A stretch of 64,000 bases of DNA from Ovis canadensis (GCF_042477335.2 NC_091249.1:50638001-50702000); one strand, 5' to 3'. Positions 1 to 10,851 are shown, numbered from the stretch's first letter. The notes: generated from the sequence alone by a model not told the origin. Translations and numbers: made by a program.

Positions 1-112
1 TCTTTCAAGAACAGTGGCTGTGTCTTGTTTACCATTCTAGCATCTGGTCCAGAGCCTGGCTCAGAACAAGCATTCAATAAATATTTGTTGAATAAATTAG
101 CAAAATCTGAAG
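1..112 (+). mobile_element. L2 LINE 3' end
   Basis: The text has the L2 3' terminus pattern: a 'gactgtgtcttgttt'-like start, 'agcctggctcagaacaagc', then 'attcaataaatatttgttga'. It is an ancient, diverged mammalian copy. Confidence 0.55.
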
Positions 113-125
113 ATGCATATAATTT

Positions 126-482
126 TTCAAATTTTATTGAAATATAGTTGATTTACAATGTTATGTCAATTTCTGCTGTACAGCAGAGTGATTCAGTTAT
201 ACACACACACATACATATATACTTTCAAATTCTTTTTCTTTTCATCTTCTTTTCCATTATTCCAGGATATTGAATATAGTTCCCTGTGCTATACAGTAGG
301 GCCTTGCTGTTTAGCCATGCTATATACAACACTTTGCATCTTTTAATCCCAAGTTACCAATCTTTCCCTCCCTCACCCACCTTCCCCTTGGCAACCACAA
401 GTCTGTGCTCTATGTCTGTGAGTCTGTTTCTCTTTAGTAGATACATTCATTAGGTACATGGTAAAGTGATTTAGTTATTCAT
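126..482 (-). mobile_element. L1 3' UTR (artiodactyl), antisense
   Basis: Antisense L1 3' UTR: poly(T)-like start, 'gaaatatagttgatttacaa', then 'gatattgaatatagttccct' and 'gctatacagtagggcct'. The same landmarks recur at 1060-1195, after the SINE cluster. Confidence 0.75.
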
Positions 483-654
483 ACATGAGTGAGTGAAGTC
501 GCTCAGTCGTGTCCAACTCTTTGTGACCCCATGGACTGTAGCCTACAAGACTCCTCTGTCCATGGAATTTTCCAGGCAAGAGTACTGGAGTGGGTCGCCA
601 TTTTCTTCTCCAGGGGATTTTCCCAACCCAGGGATCGAACCTGGGTCTCCCGCA

Positions 655-655
<1 letters not shown>

Positions 656-698
<43 letters not shown>
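656..698. repeat. (CTG)n microsatellite, about 14 units
   Basis: An uninterrupted trinucleotide run at the tail of the Bov-A2 element. It creates spurious poly-Ala and poly-Leu reading frames. Confidence 0.95.
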
Positions 699-957
699 AA
701 GTCGCTTCAGTCGTGTCCAACTCTGTGTGACCCCATAGACGGCAGCCCACCAGGCTCCCCCATCCCTGGGATTCTTCAGACAAGAACACTGGAGTGGGTT
801 GCCATTTCCTTCTCCAATGCATGAAAGTGAAAAGTGAAAGTGAAGTCGCTCAGTCGTGTCTGACTCTTAGCGACTCCGCGGACTGCAGCCTACCAGGCTC
901 TTCCACCCATGGGATTTTCCGGGCAAGAGTAGTGGAGTGGGGTGCCATTGCCTTCTC
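658..957 (-). mobile_element. Bov-A2 SINE, antisense
   Basis: A Bov-A2 dimer: CTG-repeat tail, 'aagtcgcttcagtcgtgtcc', the joining linker 'gcatgaaagtgaaaagtgaa', and the second unit ending 'ggtgccattgccttctcc'. 'CATTG' on both sides may be the target duplication. Confidence 0.8.
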
Positions 958-1018
958 CCTCCTACATTGCAGGCAGACGCTTTACCGTCTGAGCCACCAG
1001 GGGAGTCCCTTATTAGTG

Positions 1019-1022
<4 letters not shown>

Positions 1023-1058
<36 letters not shown>
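1023..1058. repeat. (TA)n microsatellite, about 18 units
   Basis: A pure TA run between the SINE cluster and the second L1 3' UTR piece. It corresponds to the short 'atatata' segment of the L1 3' UTR, expanded. Confidence 0.95.
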
Positions 1059-1059
<1 letters not shown>

Positions 1060-1061
<2 letters not shown>

Positions 1062-1195
1062 CTGAAAAAGAACACACATATTCTTTTTCAGATCATTTTC
1101 CATTATTATCATAAGATATTGAATATAGTTCTCTGTGCTATACAGTAGGACCTAATTGCTTATCTATTTCAGATATTTACCTGTTTTTAAAACCT
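1060..1195 (-). mobile_element. L1 3' UTR piece, antisense
   Basis: Carries 'agatattgaatatagttctc' and 'tgctatacagtaggaccta', the same L1 segment already seen at 230-330, so either two copies or a local duplication. 1341-1861 beyond the next SINE is unique-looking A/T-rich DNA. Confidence 0.65.
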
Positions 1196-1204
1196 ATTTT
1201 TCTT

Positions 1205-1340
1205 TTTTAAAAACTTGTTTGGTTTTGGCTGCACTGGGTCTTTGGTGCTGCCCCCTAGTTGAGGCGTATGGACTCTTCCCCTGTTGAACCCTGAACTTCA
1301 AGGCAGATTTTCAACCACTGGACCACCAGGAAAGTCCTAG
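1205..1340 (-). mobile_element. CHR-type tRNA-derived SINE, antisense
   Basis: Ends in the inverted tRNA-like head ('ttcaaccactggaccaccag', 'gaaagtcc') and starts with 'ttggctgcactgggtcttt', as in cetartiodactyl CHR SINEs. Confidence 0.75.
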
Positions 1341-1861
1341 TATGTACCTGTTAACCCCAAATTCCTAATTATCCCTCCATTGGCCTTACATGGAAGCCAG
1401 AAACTACAGCTAAGAAGCAGAAACTATCTTTGCTCATGGAATGGACTCTCCAATTTGCTATATCATATTCCTATGATATGTTTTTTTTTTCTTTTAAGTA
1501 AAATATTCCTATAACCACATCATTCAAAGAAAAGGGAAGTGTAAATTAAGAGGGTGTATGAAAAGCAGAACATTGAATGGTGTTTAATACAACTGCAAAA
1601 TTTGTGCGTGGAAAGAATACATCTTAAATCAGAATTATGCAACAATTCTAGAAGGCCACTGACTTTGCAGTCCTTCATCTAGTTCTTCTGGATCCATCAT
1701 TATTGGAGATGTTGAATAGTACTGCATCTCCTTTAAGCTTTGAATTGATGTTAAAAAAAAAAGTCTCTCAAGTGGCTGCTATTTGCTTCCAATTAGCTTA
1801 AAGTTCTAAGAAAAATTCCAGGATACTGTCATAAGGTTTGTGCAGACTGTCGGTTTAAAAA

Positions 1862-2340
1862 AAAAGTCACAACTTAAATGTTGAGAGTTACGTTTTATTT
1901 GGCAGAAATTTTTAGGACCTTAAGCCCAGGAGGCAGCATCTCAAGTAACCCTGAGAGAACTGCTCGGAGTGTGGGGAGGAGTCTGGTCATATGGAGGTTT
2001 GCAACAAAGGGCAGGAAGTCTGAACATCAAAGGTATTTTTGTGAATTAAAGAAAACCAGATATTTCCAGTTAAGGAATTTGGTGAGTTTCTATACATGAG
2101 AAAATGAAAGAGTCTGGGTTTACGGAAATAATTTCTTTTGTATGCATCTCAGCTATCTAGGGCCAGTACCCTGCCTTTTTCCCCTCAGTGCTAACCTTAG
2201 CAAGTGGCTGCTGGATCACAGGTTGTTCTTCCTCGTTGCCCTGGAGGCCTAGAATCACTGATGACTGTGGCATCCTTGTTTATTGATATGGCAGGAAATA
2301 CTCCATTTCTCAAGACCTATTATAAGACCAGATTCAGGCT
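1862..2340 (-). mobile_element. Probable endogenous retroviral LTR, antisense
   Basis: The text 'acgttttatttggcagaaat', then 'ttaagcccaggaggcagcat' and 'aagaaaaccagatatttcc', resembles an artiodactyl LTR seen in many copies, read backwards with an inverted AATAAA. No internal viral genes are present. The family name is uncertain. Confidence 0.4.
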
Positions 2341-3374
2341 GGAAAGAAATAGCCAAAACTTTAGTCCTTCCATCCCTTAGTGTACTCTTCACAGAGCTTT
2401 AGTTTTCAAAAATCCTTCGGGTTCTGTCTCAGCAATTTAAATGCTGTGAAATTGGTGGCGTGAGATACCCCAGATAGGGAGGAGAGTGGGGCCCAGGAGG
2501 CTGAGTGCCTTGCTAGGAGTTAGACAGACACTTGATGGAAAAGTAGGCACCAGACCCTGACACCTCTGCCTCCCAAAGCCTTCTGGAGATTGGACAGAAA
2601 AAACAGGTGGCTGGAGAAAAGAAATGGAAATGAAAATAGATCTGAAGAGAGGTGGAGAGTTTGAAGGGGAAAGGAAAGTGCAGAAGAAGGCAGACATTGA
2701 GAGGTGGAGATAAGGTAGTAGAAAGCGTGAGGGGCTGCTTCCAAGGAGAGTGAGATAAGGCAGCATATCCGGGGCTGCCGGTGAACCTCATTCCCTCAGT
2801 GGCAAAACTAGACCAGAGAGCAGGAAGTTTGCTCAAGGATGTCCGGTACTTTGCCACGTGGACACTGGAACCTGAATCCAGGTCCTCTAATCCCACTCAT
2901 AGGATCTTCCTTCGGTTGCTCACAGAGAAGACGGGGCAGGGGACAGAGACCCGAGAAGGCCTCCGGCAGGCAGGGGCAGAGTCCCAAGAGGAGTGGACAG
3001 AGAGCTATGCCTACGTCTGGCAGAGCCCAGGTGGCCGAGTCCCAACAATTTTCATGAGCCCCTAATCTTCCAGCTTCTGGTTCAAAGGCGGCGAGGGGAA
3101 ATGCCTCCCGCCCCTGGCTCAGTATTCGGGGGCTTTCGGAACCTCCTAGAGATGGTCAGGGGCTTTTGGAAACATCATGGCAGGAATCAAACATCAAATG
3201 ACTGATATTTCTGAACGGCCACAATTTCTTAAGAAATATTCTGAAACACTGGAGATGAAAATGCTTAAAGAGCAGGCAAAATCTGTCTAGTGACATTCGG
3301 GAGTAACCAAAGCATTCGGAACCTCTTGGCTCTGCGGTCTATTCAAGGGTCCTAAGTCTGGAAGATCCTGACTT
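2341..3374. other. Unique upstream flank of FAF2
   Basis: I see no gene and no clear repeat. The first part (2440-2780) is purine-rich on the + strand. CpGs become more frequent from about 3090, including a repeated TTCGG motif. Short frames here have no recognisable protein. Confidence 0.5.
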
Positions 3375-3884
3375 ATTCAATTCATCTCAGTTCAGTCACT
3401 CAGTCAGTCGTGTCTGACTCTTTGCTACCTCATTGACTGCAGCATGCCAGGCCTCCCTGTCCATCACCAACTCTCAGAGTTTACTCAAACTCATGTCCAT
3501 TGAGTCGCTGATGCCATCCAACCATCTCATCCTCTCTCTTCCCTTTCTTCTCCTGCCTTCAATCTTTCCCAGCATCTGGGTCTTTTCCAATGAGTCAGTT
3601 CTTTGTATCAGGTGGCCAAAGTATTAAGAGTTTCAGTTTCAGCATCAATCCTTCCAGTGAATATTCAGGACTGATCTCTCCTTGCAGTCCAAGGGACTCT
3701 CAAGAGTCTTCTCCAACACTACAGTTCAAAGGCATCAATTCTTCGGCGCTCAACTTTCCTTACTCTCACTCCCACGACTACTGCAAAGACCGTAGCTTTA
3801 CTAGACGGACATTTGTTGGCAAAGTAATGTCTCTGCTTTTTAATATGCTGTCTAGGTTGGTCATAACTTTTCTTTCAAGGATCT
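3375..3884 (-). mobile_element. BovB LINE 3' fragment next to the FAF2 promoter
   Basis: Antisense BovB 3' end: 'cagttcagtcactcagtcag' through 'ccaaagtattaagagtttca' to 'ctaggttggtcataactttt'. Possible imperfect target duplications ATCCTGACTT (3365-3374) and ATCCTGCCTT (3885-3894) flank it. The 5'-truncated reverse transcriptase tail is dead. It ends about 265 bp before the FAF2 ATG. Confidence 0.85.
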
Positions 3885-3972
3885 ATCCTGCCTTCGCCTG
3901 ACTCCAAAAGGCGACTTGTCCACACAGTTCCTCGACTATTTTCGGAAGTATTCGGGGTCGGCACGAGAGAAG

Positions 3973-3986
3973 GCGCCCTCTGGCGG
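3973..3986 (-). promoter_or_regulatory. CTCF-like motif
   Basis: GCGCCCTCTGGCGG agrees with the reverse form of the CTCF core (GCGCCMYCTRSTGG) at 13 of 14 positions. It lies about 165 bp upstream of the initiator ATG, at the upstream edge of the CpG island. Binding is inferred from the motif only. Confidence 0.5.
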
Positions 3987-4097
3987 CGGAAATTATCACC
4001 ATTTCCACCCCTCCCCAGCCCCTGGGTTGGGCCGGCACGCGCAGACGCAGTTGAGCGCCGGCGGCCGTTCAGACCGGATGTGGTTGCTGCTGAGGTC

Positions 4098-4105
4098 ACT
4101 TCCGG
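4098..4105 (-). promoter_or_regulatory. ETS/GABP-type site
   Basis: ACTTCCGG is the reverse complement of the CCGGAAGT core bound by ETS factors such as GABPA. It sits 46 bp before the start codon, where such sites commonly position initiation in TATA-less promoters. A weaker ETS-like core (CCGGATG) lies near 4074. Confidence 0.5.
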
Positions 4106-4147
4106 CGGGTGACGGTGCGGACGGGTCAGAAGCGTAGAGGCGGCGGC

Positions 4148-4158
4148 AAAATGGCGGC
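4148..4158 (+). promoter_or_regulatory. FAF2: YY1-type box overlapping the start codon
   Basis: AAAATGGCGGC matches the YY1 consensus AANATGGCGGC. It contains the FAF2 initiator ATG, the common arrangement of a YY1 box just downstream of transcription start. The same bases give a good Kozak context (A at -3, G at +4). Confidence 0.6.
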
Positions 4159-4213
4159 GCCTGAGGAGCGGGATCTAACCCAGGAGCAGACAGAGAAGCT
4201 GCTGCAGTTTCAG
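4151..4213 (+). CDS. FAF2: FAF2 exon 1 (coding part)
   Basis: Encodes residues 1-21, beginning MAAPEERDLTQEQTEK, the N-terminus of FAF2 and the start of the UBA domain. The ATG has a strong Kozak context and is the first ATG in this frame; the frame stays open for 14 codons upstream but only from non-ATG codons. The exon ends in phase 0 at CAG before donor GTAGCA. Intron 1, of 34,977 bp, follows. Confidence 0.97.
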
Positions 4214-5239
4214 GTAGCAGCGAGCACTCGGTGCAGCGAATGTTGCCGCGGGCTAGGGAGTGGGTCCCTAGAGGAGCCCAGAACCCTGCTCATATTGGGC
4301 CCGAGATTCTTCTCAGACCAGCAGAAGGTCCCCCTCCCCCCCAGCCGCCAACTGCCCTGCTAGGTGCCCCCGGCCTCCGAACCTCTGTCTGTCCCCGGCC
4401 TTCCAGGAATGGCTGCGGCCAGACCTGCTCTAGCTCTCATCAGAGGGTCAGCTCTCCAAGTTCTCCTTTAGCAGTGCCCGTCCTCAGCCATCCTTTCCAG
4501 CCAGGTTACCGGTTGGACCCTCTCCGCCCACGACTGTGGATCCGCTGAGATGCTTAATCCCCACCGTGGAGTTGGCCTCGTTTCGGGTCTCTGTTAGAGC
4601 CTTTCAGCAACTTCCCATACCATTTCTACAAACATTTATTGATGGCTTTTTAGGTGCCAGGTCGTGTGTTGGGCGCTTTGGTAGGGTGGGGGCAGAAATG
4701 GCCCCCACCCTAAAGGTGTGGGAGGACACCTCGTATTGAAACAATGCAGCGTTGTAAATGTCATCTGTGCCTTCTGAAGGGGTTTATTTCCTGGAGCTGA
4801 TTCTTGGACTCACGCGCTTGGCTCTGCTTGAGGAGGATGGATGGTACACTTGCTGCAGTCTGCCTCGTTTTAGTGGATGTATAGGTTAAAAACTTTTGAC
4901 ACTAAACACCTTATCCCAGAGCTGGAGAATCCGGTTGGAGGAAACTTAGGTTACCTTGGCTCTGTGTTACCCTAGTGGGTACCAGTTTATTTCTGTGGTA
5001 CATATCTTAAGTGTTTACCCCCTAAGGACGTTGTGGAGATCACAGTGAGTTTATGGATGTTTAAAAGGGCTTCATAAACAGTAAACTTCTTTCAAACAGT
5101 ATTGCAACTGTTAATCCTTATTTAACTTAGGGTAGAATCAAAGTTAGTGGTACACTTATTTCCTAATATAAACTGTGCTAAGTATTCATTAATTCCACGG
5201 TATTTACCAAGAACTGTAGTGCTCAGGCAATAACACCAA
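4214..5239. other. FAF2: Start of intron 1, mostly unique
   Basis: The CpG-rich island fades by about 4560. A MIR/L2-like 'acatttattgatggcttttt' phrase lies near 4630. The rest is unique-looking with no gene. Confidence 0.5.
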
Positions 5240-5485
5240 ATGGTTAGAACACCATTTATTGAGTGTGGTATTGTAAGTACTTTGCTAAAACATTTGGCAC
5301 ACTAATGTATTTTATACAAGAGTTTAATTGTTTAATACAACAATTGTATTTAATACAATGGCCCTATGAGATTCATAATAGTTACAGTCTCTATAAAGAT
5401 GAGGGATATGAGGCTTAAGAAGTAACAGGCCTGGTTTACACAACTAGTAGGTTATGGTGTCAGATTTAAAGCCGGGTTCCTTGCA
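5240..5485 (+). mobile_element. MIR SINE
   Basis: Diverged MIR pattern: 'ccatttattgagtgtggtat', 'ggccctatgagattcataat', 'agatgagggatatgaggctt', 'acaactagtaggttatggtg'. Confidence 0.65.
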
Positions 5486-6159
5486 TTTCCTCAGCATTTC
5501 CTGCGTTCTTGAGGTGATGCTATGCAACACGTGGGAGTAGCAGTATACAGCTGAAAGTGGAATGCCAGTGCACTAATACTTTTTTTTTTTTTCCTGTTTG
5601 TAAGTTCTAGCTCTTCTGTGGTTTCCTTGATTTCACTGCAGTTAATTTTGAAGTGTTTTCTCTTAAATCAAGCAGTGGGTTGGAAGCATATAGATTGGAA
5701 AATACTGTCATAGAAGTAGTTGACATTTGATTGGAGTTCTGAGTAGAGAAATGGATGACACAGCAGATTAGAATTAGAATGAATAAAGAGCGGACAACTA
5801 GCTTCCGCTTCCTGGTAGACCACTAATTTCAGAGTTTTCTTTAACTTTGGCAGATCATTTTATTCCTTACAACTCTTGAGGGATAAGCCCCCATATGGTT
5901 TTAAAGTCTAATGAGGTGATGTGAACCATAAGTCGTGAAGTACTAAGTCTGGTCCTGGAAGAACATGAATATGGGGTAGCATTTCTGAGATAAAGTGCAT
6001 GGGAACCTCTGTTTTTGTCTTCACTGGATATTTCTATCAGTAAGAGAGGTGAGTAGCAAGTTAGAATTGTATTAAGATTGCTTTATTTAATAAGGCAAGT
6101 ACATTTTACATTTGTGTGTTCTCTAAGCAATTGCTTGGATTACATTCACCATCCGGATT

Positions 6160-6370
6160 ACCATTAACACTCCGAAATTTACTAGGTGTCAAGCATTATA
6201 CCAGGTATTTGATGTACATCAACTCTTTTAAACCTTTTCATAACACTGTAAGGTGTTAGCCCCAATTCAGTGTATTAACGAAGAAACAGGTTCTGTGAGG
6301 CCAGGTAATTTGCTGAAGTAGTAAGTGACAGAGATTTAGAAATCCATACCCATAGCCATCTTGCCTGTAA
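6160..6370 (+). mobile_element. MIR SINE
   Basis: MIR landmarks 'actaggtgtcaagcattata', 'ataacactgtaaggtgttag' and 'gaagaaacaggttctgtgag' occur in order. Confidence 0.6.
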
Positions 6371-6509
6371 GCTATTGGAGAAACCAGATATATACATAAA
6401 TAATGGATATTTTTCAGTGTATTAGTGCTCATAAGTATAATAAACATAGTGGTATAAACAAAGGAAATTTAGGGAATAATAGTATTGATGAAGGTGGGAG
6501 GGGTAAAGA

Positions 6510-6728
6510 AGATGGCTTAGTAGTTACCATTAAGTTTCTACTGTGCCTCAGGCATGGTGCTAAACAGTTTATAATGATTATGCTTAATTCTCACAATAGC
6601 CTTGTAAAGGTGCCACAGGTGATATGCCTCCTAGGTAAGGAAATGGGTCTTTTGAAGTATTTTCTCCAGATAATTAAGCTATTAAGCAGTGGGGACGGAA
6701 TTAGAAATCTAGTGTGTCTGGTCTGAAC
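6510..6728 (+). mobile_element. MIR SINE
   Basis: MIR landmarks 'tttctactgtgcctcaggca', 'aattctcacaatagccttgt' and 'ttaagcagtggggacggaat' occur in order. Confidence 0.6.
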
Positions 6729-7624
6729 TTAAAGGACTCCTTCCACTCTTCTTTGCCACTTTGAAGAACAAATGAAATGATTGGAGGTGGGCAGAAACAT
6801 GTTCAGAGCTGAGATATGACTGTGAAATAATGTGGAATGTGTTTGTTGTGATGGATTTGGAGAATTGGAAGTTGAAAATAAGACTGGAAAGGTAAATTAG
6901 AGCCAGATTTTGGAACCCTTTCAGAGCAATGTTCAGTGGTTTAAAGCTTAATATGTAGGCATGAGGACCCACCAAAGGTTTTTTCTAACTCTCTAGTGAA
7001 ATAACACTGGGTTTCAAGTTTGCATCACTAAAAGTATGGAGTATGTGCTTGGACTCTCCACAGGGATCAGAACAGGATGACACTGCTAGGAGTCGGTTTT
7101 TAATTTGTTGCTTCATTTTATATATTGAAATTAGCAAAAAGTGAAATATTTTGGAAATCTCAGGTTTCTTCCTGTTTCACCGTTTCTGTGACATGTGATT
7201 TGATTGGAACTCCTTAGGGTATATTTATCAGATTCTGAGTCTGTCTTATGTCTTTTAAGATTTTTCTAGTTATTTTCTCCTCTTTATTTTGGATCTAGTT
7301 GAATATGAGTAACTGATGCCATGTTTGTTTTAGGCTGCTTCAAATGGGAAATAATGAGTTTTTAGAGGAGCTAATGCAAATATGGGAAAGGTCATTTGTA
7401 TTGAAGTCCATTTTTCCAAATTTCCAAGTGTAGCAGACTTCCCTGGTATACTGCCTCTAGGTTTTGTTTGAACACCTGGAGAAGAATGACATGGGCAAAG
7501 AGAAGGGACTAAAGGAGCTATTCGTGGCCAGTAGAGAAAGAGTTCTTTTCTTCTTGTACAGGAGTATGAAATTTGAGATTTGAAGGTGTTTTTATTTTTA
7601 TGTTGTTTGTTTAAACACTTATTG

Positions 7625-7837
7625 GGCTCCCCTGGTGGCTCAGATGGTAAAGAATCTGTCTGCAATGCAGGAGACCCAGGTTCAGTCCCTGAGTTGGAAA
7701 GATCCCCTGGCGAAGGAAATGGCCACCTGCTCCAGTATCCTTCCCTGGAAAATACCATGGACAGAGCAGCCTGGCAGGCTGCAGTCCGTAGGGTCAGAGT
7801 CAGACACGGCAGACTTGAGTGACTAACACATACACAC
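7625..7837 (+). mobile_element. Bov-tA SINE inserted at the edge of a MIR
   Basis: Full Bov-tA from 'gggctcccctggtggctcag' to 'agacttgagtgactaacaca'. It is flanked by AAACACTTATTG / AAACGCTTATCG, a slightly decayed target duplication. A MIR follows on the right. Confidence 0.9.
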
Positions 7838-8030
7838 AAACGCTTATCGAACATTTACTTTATTCAAAGTGCTCTAGATGCGTTGTATCATTAAGTCCTC
7901 CCAATAAGCATGGTGTAGGTTCTGGTGTTGGTGAGTAAACTAGGATCAGGATATAGTTTACCTAAGGTTAGTGATGAGCTTAGAATCCAGAAGTCTGGTG
8001 CTCTTTCCTGTCACCTAACACTACCTCTCT
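7838..8030 (+). mobile_element. MIR SINE (right part)
   Basis: Reads 'cgaacatttactttattcaa', 'attaagtcctcccaataagc', 'gtgatgagcttagaatccag', the order expected in a MIR. Confidence 0.55.
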
Positions 8031-8459
8031 GGGTTTAGGTTTTGATTTTGTTTTCAACTACAGGTGAGTGAGTAGGACCAGTGGAAATAGTATGGGACAC
8101 TTTTAAGACAGAGAACACAATAAAGAAAGTCCAAGAGTGTGATTCTAATCCTGGAAATCATCGCTAATGTGAATTCTCTTAACCTGCTCTACATGAAGAT
8201 GGACTTTTTAAGGAGAAGGGAAGAAGAATCCCCTAAAGTGGGAATGAACAAGGAGCACCATTCTCTCACTTCCATACCCACGGGTTTGAGAGAGAAAATG
8301 GGAGAGAGGGCTTCAGAGCGAGTATTTTTAGGGAAAAGCCAAGCTTCAGTTAGAACATGAAAGTGAAGGACGTGCTCACGGAATTTAAGGATGGATCTAG
8401 GAGATATAGCTGATAAAGCAGGGCTTTTAATTCTAAACAGAATCCTAAAAATGTGCTAG

Positions 8460-9835
8460 ACTACTTTCCAGGAAGTTTTGGCAGCCCACAGTCTCACCAA
8501 GAGGATGTGAGATGACCTGTTTCTCCACATCCTTGCCAGCATTGGATGGTATCTTTTCAGTTTTCGTCAATCTGATTAAATTTTGAGAGTCCTTTTCTCA
8601 ACTTGCATTCTAGTGATAGTGGTAGTTATAATTCTTGATTTTTGTTTTGCAGTCACTTGAATTTGAACAGCTAATGCAAACACTTGTTTTAAGCTATTTC
8701 AAATGGGAAAGGGTAGGAACATAAGAGTGACGGATTGGCTTATCAGCCTCTGTTTTTTAAAAATAGAGATAATGCATGTGTCCCACATTATATAGAAGTT
8801 ATGTTTTCTGGTTGCCAAATAAAATGTGCTGATTTTCAAATTCACTGTTTTATAAACTCCTGATTGTGGATGAGATTGAAGTTCTTTATGGTTAGTTATT
8901 ATATAAATTCCCTGTTTATCCTTTTTCACTTTCTTTTGGATTATTTGACATTTTCTTATCAGTTTGTACAAGTTCTTTACACTGGACATGTATAGCAAAT
9001 ATTTTCTTCCATAACATCATTTATCTTTGCTTGTTATCTCTTCACTTACACTTGTTTAAAATTGTCGTGTTTTTTTTTTGTTCTTTCTGGCCTTTTGATT
9101 GTCTATTTTGTGTAAGAATGCCTTCTACTTAATGAGCTTATACAAATGTTCTCTATTGTTTTCAAAATATTTTACAGATTTATTTTTAAAATCAGGTCTT
9201 TAATCCATATGGAATTAATTTCTGTATATATGAGATGAGAAACCAACTTCATATTTTTCCAGTAAAGACTGTAGGTTAGCTAAATAGTCATTTCCTCCCC
9301 CAACTGATTTGAGTAGTCCTCTTATCATACTTCTCGATAACCTATTTGCTAGTAGCATTACTGAATTAATAATACCAGCTTTATATCAGATTTTAATATC
9401 TGAGCGGACAGGACTCTTTCCCTATTCTTTTTTTAAATTATTGGTAATTCTTACAAGTTCTTTCATGTACATTTAAAAATCATTTTGTGCAGCCATGGAA
9501 TTACAGAAATTGCTTAAAATAATATATTAATTTGGGACTGGTTGAAGTTCAGGAACGTGTACATTTCTTTATTCAGATGTCACATGTCCTTTAAAATATT
9601 TTTGGTAACTTCTTTTAGATTTTTGTACGTTCCTTATTAAACTTATTGCTAGGTATTTTGTAATTTTGCTCACCCTGGGAATGGGATACCTGTTTATTTC
9701 TAAGTGGTTGCCAATAGAAACACTGTGGAATTTTGTATATTTATGTAGATTTTTTTAACTTTATTTTCTGTCCAGTTTCTTACGTTTTCTGATCATTACT
9801 AATTTTCTAACCGCTGATGTTTTAGTTTTATGTCT
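8460..9835 (-). mobile_element. Old L1 (L1M) fragments, antisense
   Basis: T-rich antisense L1 ORF2/3' sequence, with phrases such as 'ctgtttctccacatccttgc' and 'tcaggtctttaatccatatg'. Many stops; no coding capacity. Confidence 0.6.
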
Positions 9836-10851
9836 TGGGTTCTTTTAATAGCAGTTTTATTGAGATATAATTCACATATCATAAATAACCCTTTTAAAAT
9901 TATAAATTAATCCTTTTAAAGTATGCAGTTCAGTGGTTTTAGTATATTTACAAAGTTGTGCAGTCATTACCACTGTTTACTTCCAGAGCATTTCTGTCAC
10001 CTCAGAAAGAAACCCATTGGCAGTCAATCCCCATTCTTTCCTTCTAACCCCGGGTAACCACTAATCTATATTCTGTCTCTATGGATTTTGCCAGTTCTGG
10101 GCAGTTGGTATTAATGGAATCATACACTACACAGCCTTTAGTGCCTCACTTCTTTCATTTAGCATAATGTTGTCAAAATTCATCCATATTGTAGCCTGTA
10201 TCAGTACTTCATTTTTTTTTATGGCCAGTAATATTTCATTGTTTGGATAAAACACATTTTGTTTATCCATTCTTCAGTCGATGGCCATTTGTAGTGTTTT
10301 CACTTTTTAGCTTATTAATGCTGCTACAAATTTGCATACCAGTTTTTATTGGGACATGTTTTCATTGCAACTAGGAGTAGAATTGCTGGGTCATTTGGTA
10401 ACTTTAACTTTTGAGAAATTGCCAAAATTTTTCAAAGTAGTTATACCATTTTCCCTAACAGTAGTATGTGAAGGTTCCTGTTTCTCCACATCCTTACTAA
10501 CATTTATTAATCATTCATCTTTGAAACCTTTCTAAAAGTGTGAGATGTTATCTCATTGTTTTGATTTGCATTTCCCTAATGACCTAAATGGATTTCCCTG
10601 GTGGCTCAGATGGTAAAGCGTCTGTCTACAATGTGGGAGACCCGGGTTCAATCCCTGGGTCGGTAAGATCCCCTGGAGAAGGAAATGGCAATCCACTCCA
10701 GTACTATTGCCTGGAAAATCCCATGGACAGAGGAGCTTGGTAGGCTACAGTCCATGTGGTCGAAAAGAGTCAGACATGACTGAGTGACTTCACTCGTTCA
10801 CTAATGACCTAAATAATGATGAGCATCTTTTCTTATGCTTATTGGCCATTT
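9836..10851 (-). mobile_element. Old L1 3' end, antisense, split by a SINE
   Basis: Carries 'agcagttttattgagatata', 'cattccccattctttccttc'-like text, 'ggagtagaattgctgggtca' and 'gatttgcatttccctaatga'. A Bov-tA at 10591-10800 interrupts it and the L1 text continues to 10851. Confidence 0.75.
10591..10800 (+). mobile_element. Bov-tA SINE
   Basis: Complete Bov-tA from 'gatttccctggtggctcaga' to 'tgactgagtgacttcactcg'. A perfect target duplication CTAATGACCTAAAT lies at 10577-10590 and again at 10801-10814. Confidence 0.92.

Larger units (their letters stand above)
484..1011 (-). mobile_element. Bov-tA SINE split by a Bov-A2 insertion
   Basis: The Bov-tA body runs from 'gaagtcgctcagtcgtgtcc' to 'cccgcattg' near 657. 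Its tRNA-like end resumes at about 958 ('cattgcaggcagacgctt', 'gagccaccaggggagtccc'). The sequence between is a separate Bov-A2. Confidence 0.8.
3930..4560 (+). promoter_or_regulatory. FAF2: CpG-island promoter of FAF2
   Basis: This is the only strongly CpG-rich stretch in the window, and it surrounds exon 1. I see no TATA box near the start codon; instead there are ETS-like, YY1-like and CTCF-like motifs, typical of a broad housekeeping promoter. The flanks are CpG-poor apart from scattered TTCGG motifs upstream. The exact start site is not visible and is inferred to lie between about 4080 and 4135. Confidence 0.85.

Noticed and set aside
489..824. 111-codon frame with an alanine run
   Set aside because: It is the (CTG)n tract and Bov SINEs read in a coding frame; no gene context.
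3875..4099. - strand frame in the CpG island, possible divergent gene
   Set aside because: 74 codons of GC-rich composition with no known domain; open frames are expected by chance in CpG islands.
4109..4150. In-frame N-terminal extension of FAF2
   Set aside because: It has no ATG; the known N-terminus begins MAAPEERD, and that ATG has a good Kozak context.
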